Shown here one piece after another: positions 1-5,321 of a stretch of 5,321 nt of DNA. The notes beneath the pieces are model-generated. The model ran no database searches. It worked only from the letters and a program-made list of their open reading frames with translations, and was not told where the DNA came from. The position numbers and the translations under genes are program-made. The number at the start of each line of letters is the position of its first letter. The first letter of the stretch is position 1. Origin of the DNA: Clostridia bacterium. Its GTDB lineage: Bacteria > Bacillota_A > Clostridia > Christensenellales > Aristaeellaceae. The stretch covers positions 1 through 5,321 of the forward strand of contig JAFQIF010000101.1 in assembly GCA_017397695.1 (NCBI GenBank). The letters run 5' to 3'.

Positions 1-299
1 ACGCTGCTCTTCTTCTCCAGCAGCTTGACGATCTGAGAACGGATGACGCTCTCGTTGATCTGCAGGTTACGGGTCAGCTCCTTCGGCAGCTCAGCGCTGG
101 CGTTGAAAGCGACGTAGACGTAGTAACCTTCGGTCTTGTAGTCGATGGCATAGGCCAGGCGGCGCTTGCCCCACTCGTCGACCTTGACAACCTCACCGCC
201 GTTGGCAGTGATGATACCGTTGAACTTCTCGATGAGCTCCTTGCGGGTGGTCTCCTCGGCGGCGGTATCAATGATGTAGATCAGTTCGTACTTATTCAT
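1..299 (-). CDS. rpsF: 30S ribosomal protein S6 (3' end at or just past the window edge)
   Basis: Structural protein of the 30S platform; in the family it binds 16S rRNA together with S18. The leftward reading from the ATG at 299-297 gives 99 complete codons with no stop. It begins MNKYELIYIIDT and carries the S6 signature WGKRRLAYAIDYKTEGYY at residues 43-60, then a C-terminal helix ending KLLEKKSS. S6 is usually about 95-100 residues, so only the last few codons and the stop should be missing. The start is fixed by an AAGGAGGTG ribosome-binding site just upstream and a promoter further up. In Bacillota rpsF is normally followed by ssb and rpsR, which would lie left of the window. Codon use is strongly biased to C/G-ending codons, as expected for a highly expressed gene. 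Identification is secure. Confidence 0.97.
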   Translation of the reverse strand, partial: MNKYELIYIIDTAAEETTRKELIEKFNGIITANGGEVVKVDEWGKRRLAYAIDYKTEGYYVYVAFNASAELPKELTRNLQINESVIRSQIVKLLEKKSS

Positions 300-307
300 G
301 ATCCTTT

Positions 308-316
308 CACCTCCTT
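308..316 (-). promoter_or_regulatory. rpsF ribosome-binding site
   Basis: On the minus strand this reads AAGGAGGTG, a near-perfect complement of the 16S rRNA 3' end, about 8 bases before the rpsF ATG. It decides the rpsF start. Confidence 0.93.
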
Positions 317-323
317 TTGGACT

Positions 324-353
324 CTGGTTCCACCATTTCTCAGATGGAACAAG
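324..353 (-). promoter_or_regulatory. Hairpin in the rpsF leader
   Basis: The arms 324-332 and 345-353 pair over 8 of 9 positions (one U·C mismatch) around a 12-base loop. The hairpin sits between the predicted transcription start and the ribosome-binding site. In some bacteria rpsF leaders carry an S6:S18-binding structure that regulates the operon. I do not see the CCG triplet that I associate with that motif, so assignment to the known class is unsupported; this is only a plausible leader hairpin. Confidence 0.4.
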
Positions 354-369
354 GATGTGCCAGTTATGT

Positions 370-398
370 ATATTAGCACAGGTGGTCTTAAAAATCAA
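370..398 (-). promoter_or_regulatory. rpsF promoter (sigma-A type)
   Basis: Reading leftward, the -35 TTGATT (398-393) and -10 TAATAT (375-370) are separated by exactly 17 bases. Transcription would start near 363 and give a leader of about 64 bases. A-rich minus-strand sequence at about 411-438 lies upstream and could act as an UP element, which suits a ribosomal protein gene. Confidence 0.82.
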
Positions 399-410
399 GG
401 CCCTTTCAAT

Positions 411-440
411 ATTTTTTTTTGTTTTTTTGATCTTTTTGAT
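411..440. other. A/T-tract between divergent promoters
   Basis: A run of T on the plus strand (411-429), then two copies of TTTTTGATC-like sequence (TTTTTTTGATC and TTTTTGATC). It lies between the -35 boxes of the rpsF and obg promoters. A-tracts bend DNA and can bind the RNA polymerase alpha subunit, so it may boost either promoter. It has no hairpin, so it is not an intrinsic terminator. Confidence 0.5.
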
Positions 441-464
441 CCTATAACTTTTCGGCCAAAATGC

Positions 465-493
465 TTGACGAAAAGAGGATATCACGGTATAAT
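465..493 (+). promoter_or_regulatory. obg–yhbY promoter (sigma-A type)
   Basis: TTGACG (465-470) and a perfect TATAAT (488-493) with a 17-base spacer. Transcription should start near 500, giving a leader of about 50 bases before the obg ATG. No riboswitch-like structure is evident in the leader. Confidence 0.9.
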
Positions 494-528
494 CTTGCGG
501 ATACTTTTTTAAGGCGTACAAGCCGTGA

Positions 529-1812
<1,284 letters not shown>

Positions 1813-1827
1813 AGAAAGGAAATATAC

Positions 1828-2115
1828 ATGACAAGCAAGCAGCGCGCGTATCTGCGCGGATTGGCCAATACCATGGAGCCCATCCTTCACGTAGGCAAGG
1901 ATGGCGTAAACGAGAATATGATCAAGCAGCTCAGCGACGCCCTTGAGGCGCGTGAGCTGATCAAGGGCACTGTGCTGCAGAACTGCCCGCTTTCCGCCCG
2001 TGAGGCGATTACCGAGCTGTGCGAAGGCGCGAATGCCGAGCCGGTGCAGTGCATCGGCAACCGCTTTGTGATCTATCGCGCCCGCCAGGAGGACCCGAAG
2101 ATCGTTCTTCCGTAA
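1828..2115 (+). CDS. yhbY: YhbY/CRM-domain ribosome assembly RNA-binding protein
   Basis: Small RNA-binding protein of the CRM (YhbY) family, known to associate with pre-50S ribosomal particles. The 95 residues are a single CRM domain, full length for the family. It opens TSKQRAYLRGLANTMEPILHVGK, abbreviated here to the conserved core LRGLAN at 9-14, then the GxxG RNA-binding loop GKDG at 23-26, the helix LIKGTVLQ at 44-51, and near the end CIGNRFVIYR at 75-84. AAAGGAAA at 1815-1822 lies 5 bases before the ATG. The 15-base gap to obg and the terminator after it show a two-gene operon in which both products serve 50S maturation. Other Bacillota often have nadD, yqeK and rsfS nearby; they do not follow here. 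Confidence 0.95.
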   Translation: MTSKQRAYLRGLANTMEPILHVGKDGVNENMIKQLSDALEARELIKGTVLQNCPLSAREAITELCEGANAEPVQCIGNRFVIYRARQEDPKIVLP

Positions 2116-2132
2116 CATTGATCGAAACAGAT

Positions 2133-2169
2133 ACAGCGCATTCCGTTTAGAGTGCGCTGTTTTTCTTTT
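2133..2169 (+). terminator. Intrinsic terminator of obg–yhbY
   Basis: An 11-bp stem, 2133-2143 with 2150-2160 (one T·G wobble), around the 6-base loop CGTTTA. It is followed by TTTTCTTTT. It lies 17 bases after the yhbY stop and closes the operon. Confidence 0.92.
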
Positions 2170-2185
2170 CCTGTCTTTGCTGCTG

Positions 2186-2194
2186 TGGTATAAT
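2186..2194 (+). promoter_or_regulatory. Extended -10 promoter for the transporter remnant and the nucleotidyltransferase-like gene
   Basis: TGGTATAAT is a TGn extension plus a perfect -10 box. No convincing -35 is present at the right distance; that region is the T-rich tail of the preceding terminator. Extended -10 promoters do not need a strong -35. Start would fall near 2201, about 23 bases before the GTG of the remnant. Confidence 0.75.
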
Positions 2195-2223
2195 AATCAA
2201 AAATGGACACGGAGGATAAGGAC

Positions 2224-2334
2224 GTGTGGGCAGTATTTGCGTTCCTTTCTGCCGTATTCGCTGCAGCTACAAGCATTCTGGCTAAGGTGGGCATTGAAGG
2301 TGTGAATTTTCCCGAAAGGAGGAGAGAAGCTTGA
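2224..2334 (+). pseudogene. 5' remnant of an EamA/DMT-family transporter gene
   Basis: GGAGG at 2211-2215, 8 bases before GTG 2224, opens a 36-codon frame. Its first 28 residues (VWAVFAFLSAVFAA, then ATSILAKVGIEGVN) closely resemble the first membrane helix of small drug/metabolite transporters of the EamA type. Full-length relatives carry on with further helices; DMT proteins normally have 4 or 10. Here the similarity stops at about 2307, and eight unrelated residues (FPERRREA) lead to a TGA at 2332-2334. No other EamA segment follows before the next gene. An ATG at 2203 is in frame but sits almost at the predicted transcription start and has no ribosome-binding site. The remnant keeps promoter, ribosome-binding site and start, so a short hydrophobic peptide may still be made. 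Recognition is from memory of the family's N-terminus, not from a search. Confidence 0.7.
2316..2323 (+). promoter_or_regulatory. Ribosome-binding site deciding a TTG start
   Basis: AAGGAGGA, about 8 bases before TTG 2331. It lies inside the end of the transporter-remnant frame. No ATG or GTG of that frame is available upstream back to the in-frame stop at 2295, and the first internal ATG would remove the GS motif, so TTG is the start. Confidence 0.85.
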
Positions 2335-2894
2335 CGCCGCAGGAGAGGAAACGGCAGGCGGAAAAGATTCTGCATGAGTTGGGATTGTATGAACGGCTTG
2401 CCGAAATCGGAACGCCGCATGTGATTGGCAGCTGCCGCATGGATATGATGGCATGGAACGATCTGGACGTCGATATCGAAAACCAGAATATGTCCAAAGA
2501 GGCGCTTTATGACCTGACGGCGTATATTCTCAAAACCTTTTCGCCTTCTTGGTATGAGGCGAAGGAAGAGATCAACAATGAGGGGAAAACTGTCTGGTTT
2601 CATGGCTTCGAGGCTATGATTGATGGGGAAATATGGAATTTTGATCTCTGGTTCTTTGACCGGGAGACTATCCAAAAGGCGGAGAAATATTGTGACAGCA
2701 TCGCTGAGAGGGTGAAACAGACGTCAGGCAGCCGGGAAACCATCATGCGCATCAAGGAGGATTTGATTGCGCGCGATCTTTATGGTTTTGACCGGTATGC
2801 CAGCATGGATGTGTACCGGGCTGTGCTTGAACAGAACATCCGGACCACCCAGGAATTGCTCGAACGCTACGCCGCACAGGAAAACAGGCTGTGA
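2331..2894 (+). CDS. Nucleotidyltransferase-like protein of unknown substrate
   Basis: The protein has 187 residues, is soluble, and has no signal peptide or membrane segment. It contains a minimal nucleotidyltransferase (DNA polymerase beta superfamily) signature: G33-S34, nine residues, then D44-L-D46. A possible third metal-binding acid is D105 in IWNFDLWFF. The first 30 residues and the C-terminal third (about 110-187) are predicted mainly helical from the sequence. Such folds transfer a nucleotide to drugs, proteins, RNA or metabolites; nothing here identifies the acceptor. It does not look like the lincosamide or aminoglycoside enzymes I can recall beyond the motif. It starts at TTG with a strong ribosome-binding site and overlaps the stop of the upstream remnant by TTGA, which suggests coupled translation from the remnant's promoter. 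It converges with an MFS transporter. Gene reality is well supported; function is tentative. Confidence 0.8.
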   Translation: MTPQERKRQAEKILHELGLYERLAEIGTPHVIGSCRMDMMAWNDLDVDIENQNMSKEALYDLTAYILKTFSPSWYEAKEEINNEGKTVWFHGFEAMIDGEIWNFDLWFFDRETIQKAEKYCDSIAERVKQTSGSRETIMRIKEDLIARDLYGFDRYASMDVYRAVLEQNIRTTQELLERYAAQENRL

Positions 2895-2921
2895 AACGGA
2901 CGGCGTATCCACGGTGAAACG

Positions 2922-2953
2922 AAAAAAAGCGGCTTGCCAGGCAAGCCGCTTTT
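2922..2953. terminator. Bidirectional terminator between convergent genes
   Basis: A 13-bp perfect stem, 2925-2937 with 2941-2953, around a 3-base loop. Seven A on the left (2922-2928) make a T-run for leftward transcripts, and TTTT on the right serves rightward ones. It lies 30 bases after the nucleotidyltransferase-like gene and 27 bases after the MFS stop, and can serve both. The longer T-run favours the leftward direction. Confidence 0.93.
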
Positions 2954-2980
2954 GCTGTATGACAGGGTGATTGAATGGAA

Positions 2981-4174
2981 TCAGCGCGAAGAATCCGCCT
3001 TGGAAATGGCAAGGTTGATCAGCAGCGTTCCCGCCAGGGCGATCAGCGCGGCGAGGGCATACATGGCATTGAGGCTGAAATAGTCGATTACCGTTCCGCC
3101 CAGAGAGCTGCCCAAAGCGGCGCCCAGCGTATACAGGGAGGAAGCCACCGTCTGTCCCTTGGCCGTGTCGGCTTTGGAAACGCATTTGCCGGCAAAGTAA
3201 TACAGCGGCGGATAGAGAAAGCCGTATGTACAGGTTTGCAGCAGCACAATCAGATAGACCGAGCCGATTGTGGGCGCGAGGATAAGCAGCACAGCTTTGG
3301 CGGCATAGAACAGGCCGGCAAGACGCATCAGGATGCAGACGCCGGTTTTGCGCTGAATTCTTTCAAAAAAGAGAAGAAACGGCGCGGCTGTGATACAAGC
3401 GATAAAGAGCGCGGTGCCCACATGCTCGCTGCCGCCACCCAGACGCGTGAAGAGATGGATGAGATAGTTTTCCGCCATGGCATGACAGGCGGCCAGGAAC
3501 ATCACACCGACAAGCGTCAGGAGGAACATGCGATAGCGGCGGCAGAAGGCAGCCAGCGACAGACTGGAGGAGGCGCTGGTTCGGTATGCACGTCGGTTGG
3601 CTTCTTCGATCTTCGGATAACGCAGCATGAAAAACATCTGCGCCACAATGAACATCAGACAAAAGCGCATCATGAAGCTGGAACCGCGCGCGGCGATCAT
3701 GTATCCGATGAGCAGAGAAGCAAAGGAAAACGACAGTGAGCCTACGCCCGATCCCATGCCGTAATCGATGTGATAGTCGTTTTGGGAATAATAGGCGCAC
3801 AGTGAGCTGCTCAGCGGAACCGTGATGGAAAAGGTGAGCGAGCCGATGACAAAGAGTACGGCCGTCACAGCAAGCGGCGGGCAAATCGCTTCGATGGAAA
3901 TAAACGAAAGCAGCGCAACGCCCAGAAAGCGAAGGATGATGCCGGCGAGCAGGGACATGGAACGGCGGTCAACATAGCTGCCGATGATGGGCTGCAGCGC
4001 ACAGGAACATATGTTGGTCATCGCGACGATGAGGCCGATCTGCGAGGCGGCAAAGCCTTTGTCCATCAGATAGGTGACGGAAAAAGCGCCGATTCCGGCA
4101 ATGGCAAAGAAATAGGACGCCTGATGCAGACAGTACAGCGTAGTCAGGCGGCGTTTGGGCAGATGGAAATGCAT
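2981..4174 (-). CDS. MFS transporter (MFS_1-like/LacY-like group)
   Basis: Integral inner-membrane secondary transporter of 397 residues, the normal length for 12-helix MFS proteins, with hydrophobic segments along its whole length. The loop between helices 2 and 3 has GSYVDRR at 65-71, a version of the MFS motif A (GxxxDRxG). Other features are DYGMGSGVGS at 137-146, resembling the YGxxRxxGS stretch of LacY-like carriers, and a charged central loop YPKIEEANRRAYR at 186-198. Helices 7-12 follow from about 215. The substrate cannot be read from the sequence. I chose ATG 4174 because TGAGGAGG lies 5 bases upstream and residue 1 begins a typical short cytoplasmic tail. The frame is open upstream to 4309, but that extension contains the promoter. 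It converges with the nucleotidyltransferase-like gene. Confidence 0.93.
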   Translation of the reverse strand: MHFHLPKRRLTTLYCLHQASYFFAIAGIGAFSVTYLMDKGFAASQIGLIVAMTNICSCALQPIIGSYVDRRSMSLLAGIILRFLGVALLSFISIEAICPPLAVTAVLFVIGSLTFSITVPLSSSLCAYYSQNDYHIDYGMGSGVGSLSFSFASLLIGYMIAARGSSFMMRFCLMFIVAQMFFMLRYPKIEEANRRAYRTSASSSLSLAAFCRRYRMFLLTLVGVMFLAACHAMAENYLIHLFTRLGGGSEHVGTALFIACITAAPFLLFFERIQRKTGVCILMRLAGLFYAAKAVLLILAPTIGSVYLIVLLQTCTYGFLYPPLYYFAGKCVSKADTAKGQTVASSLYTLGAALGSSLGGTVIDYFSLNAMYALAALIALAGTLLINLAISKADSSR

Positions 4175-4179
4175 GACAG

Positions 4180-4187
4180 CCTCCTCA
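4180..4187 (-). promoter_or_regulatory. MFS gene ribosome-binding site
   Basis: Reads TGAGGAGG on the minus strand, 5 bases before ATG 4174. It fixes the short start over the longer open frame. Confidence 0.88.
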
Positions 4188-4220
4188 GTGGCATCGACGA
4201 AAATAAAAATGACACATGGC

Positions 4221-4249
4221 ATCATACCACGGGATGCAGAGGCAGACAA
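4221..4249 (-). promoter_or_regulatory. Promoter of the MFS gene
   Basis: Leftward -35 TTGTCT (4249-4244) and -10 TATGAT (4226-4221), with a 17-base spacer ending TGG, so it also has a TGn extended -10. Start near 4214 gives a leader of about 40 bases. Confidence 0.82.
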
Positions 4250-4309
4250 GAGGAAAAGAAGTATGACGGGATTTATGTAATCAGATCGTTCGAGGGCACA
4301 TGTTTTCAA

Positions 4310-4344
4310 TAAAAAACCGCTGACGGTTTGATTCCGTCAGCGGT
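4310..4344 (-). terminator. Intrinsic terminator of the ATP-grasp gene transcript
   Basis: A perfect 11-bp stem, 4316-4326 with 4334-4344, and a 7-base loop. For leftward transcripts it is followed by TTTTTTATTG. It separates the ATP-grasp gene from the MFS gene. Confidence 0.93.
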
Positions 4345-4472
4345 CGGATTCAGAGCTTTCGCTTTGTAGGGCCATCTGCCCGAACAAAACGGGTTTAAAC
4401 GGTCACGAAGCACAGAAGGGTACAGGAACAATGTCCCTGCCGGGTGCGGGCAGGCCCGCCGTCCCTCGTCTC
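4345..4472 (-). other. Long GC-rich 3' untranslated region after the ATP-grasp gene
   Basis: No gene is seen in these bases. Small hairpins can be drawn: CCTGCC 4436-4441 with GGCAGG 4449-4454 (7-base loop); GGGC 4369-4372 with GCCC 4378-4381; and, as an alternative, CCCG 4379-4382 with CGGG 4390-4393. The only T-run terminator is at the far end, so the ATP-grasp mRNA should carry about 130 bases of structured tail. Confidence 0.5.
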
Positions 4473-5321
4473 TTAGTACTCCGCCAGCAGGCTGGTGTAG
4501 TACTCCTGCTTCTCTTCCTCGGAGGAGCAGTTGCACAGATACATCATGTCGGCCATCGCGCCGGAGAGCGCCTTCGGCACGCGCTGAGCCATCTTGATGC
4601 GATCGCCATACTTGGCCATGATCGCATTGTGATCCATGACGAAGTTCTTGCCGTCGCGGCGGCCGCAATAGCAGCAGAAATAGTGCTCGGCGCCCTCGTC
4701 CTTCACGGTGCGGGTGTTGAAGGCAACCATGTCGGCCCAGATCTTGTACACGTCGCAGGAGTTGGCGAAGTTGAACATGTCCGCGCTCCAGCCGCCGGAG
4801 GGACGCATGTTGACCTCAAGGCCAAGGATGTCGCCCTTCTTGCCCAGCGCCGGCTGGTCGTCGTTGAGGACGAAGAACTCCAGGTGTACAAAGCGGCTCT
4901 TGACGCCGAAGGCTTCAACGGTCTTGCGGCCAACCTCGCGCATGGCGTCCGGCAGGTTCTTCTCAATATAGTAGCAGGAGTTGCCGTTGGTATTGACGGT
5001 GTCCATGATGGAGTCCATGGTCACATTGCCGGTCTCAAAGAGCGGCTGGCCATTGGCGTCGATGACCGCGTCGTAGGTGTGCACGGTGCCGTTGACGAAC
5101 TCCTCCATGATGTAGAGGACGTCGGCCTCCTTGGTGGCGAAGAAGTAGTTGAGCTGGTCGTCATTCTTGAGCTTGTAGGTGCTGGAAGCGCCCACGCCGT
5201 TGTCCGGCTTGACGATGACCGGGTAGCCAACCTCAGCGATGAAGTCCTTGCAGCCCTGATAGTCGTACACCAGATGATAGCGGGCGGTCTTGATGCCGGC
5301 CTTGGCGTAGTAGGCCTTCAT
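4473..5321 (-). CDS. ATP-grasp domain carboxylate–amine ligase-like protein (N-terminus outside the window)
   Basis: ATP-grasp enzymes join a carboxylate to an amine or similar nucleophile through an acyl-phosphate, using ATP and Mg2+. The 282 visible residues cover the ATP-grasp fold. YPVIVKPDNGVGAS at 33-46 holds the ATP-binding lysine K38 and the glycine-rich loop. IMEEF at 71-75 is the hinge that contacts adenine. HLEFF at 146-150 and GLEVNMRPSGG at 167-177 carry the metal-binding acids and asparagine (E148, E169, N171) and R173. A C-terminal part follows with CCYCGRRDG at 216-224. The pre-ATP-grasp domain expected ahead of this is missing, so the methionine at the edge (5321-5319) is probably internal. 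Substrate is unknown. The stop TAA is at 4475-4473. Codon use is rich in C/G-ending codons, resembling rpsF and suggesting good expression. Confidence 0.88.
   Translation of the reverse strand: MKAYYAKAGIKTARYHLVYDYQGCKDFIAEVGYPVIVKPDNGVGASSTYKLKNDDQLNYFFATKEADVLYIMEEFVNGTVHTYDAVIDANGQPLFETGNVTMDSIMDTVNTNGNSCYYIEKNLPDAMREVGRKTVEAFGVKSRFVHLEFFVLNDDQPALGKKGDILGLEVNMRPSGGWSADMFNFANSCDVYKIWADMVAFNTRTVKDEGAEHYFCCYCGRRDGKNFVMDHNAIMAKYGDRIKMAQRVPKALSGAMADMMYLCNCSSEEEKQEYYTSLLAEY

Noticed and set aside
411..440. T-rich run considered as a terminator.
   Set aside because: No GC-rich stem precedes it on either strand, and it lies between two promoters that face away from each other.
2073..2675. A 200-codon minus-strand frame across the yhbY end and the nucleotidyltransferase-like gene.
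   Set aside because: It runs through the obg–yhbY terminator, has no ribosome-binding site or domain that I can see, and overlaps better-supported plus-strand genes.
2975..3739. A 254-codon plus-strand frame opposite the MFS gene.
   Set aside because: It is rich in Gln, His, Arg and Gly, the usual composition of antisense of membrane-protein genes, and the MFS reading on the other strand is convincing.
4175..4309. A 45-codon N-terminal extension of the MFS protein starting at 4309.
   Set aside because: The gene's own promoter lies inside it, there is no ribosome-binding site at 4309, and the ATG at 4174 has a strong one.
4306..4668. A 120-codon minus-strand frame overlapping the ATP-grasp end.
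   Set aside because: It crosses the strong terminator at 4310-4344 and is out of frame with the well-supported ATP-grasp gene.

Overview
The window looks like a Bacillota chromosome. The strong AGGAGG-type ribosome-binding sites, sigma-A-like promoters, an Obg protein with a C-terminal OCT extension and the obg–yhbY pair all fit. The moderately high GC of the coding regions and the protein style suggest Clostridia, perhaps an Oscillospiraceae/Ruminococcaceae gut commensal; that narrower placement is inference only.

The left part is housekeeping. A leftward rpsF (ribosomal protein S6, cut by the window edge) and a rightward obg–yhbY operon diverge from a 250-base intergenic region. Each has its own well-formed promoter (TTGATT-17-TATAAT-like TAATAT for rpsF; TTGACG-17-TATAAT for obg), with an A/T-tract between them. 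All three products act on ribosomal structure or assembly. The obg–yhbY transcript ends at a clear intrinsic terminator at 2133-2169.

The centre (about 2180-2955) looks like accessory or remodelled DNA. An extended -10 promoter and a good ribosome-binding site lead into the first roughly 28 codons of an EamA/DMT-type transporter gene. That gene then breaks off and becomes the upstream region of a TTG-started gene for an orphan protein with a nucleotidyltransferase-like motif (GS-x9-DLD plus a later FDLW). The remnant's stop overlaps the new start (TTGA), so the new gene appears to use the promoter, and possibly the translation, of the broken transporter gene.

The right part is leftward. A 12-helix-type MFS transporter (2981-4174, own promoter) converges on the nucleotidyltransferase-like gene and shares a bidirectional terminator with it at 2922-2953. 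Further right is a partial ATP-grasp ligase (4473 to the window end), which ends in a 129-base GC-rich spacer and a strong leftward terminator at 4310-4344.

I see no tRNA, rRNA, CRISPR array, transposase or attachment site. The most unusual point is the decapitated transporter gene whose promoter and start region now serve the nucleotidyltransferase-like gene. The evidence falls short of a demonstrated new system.
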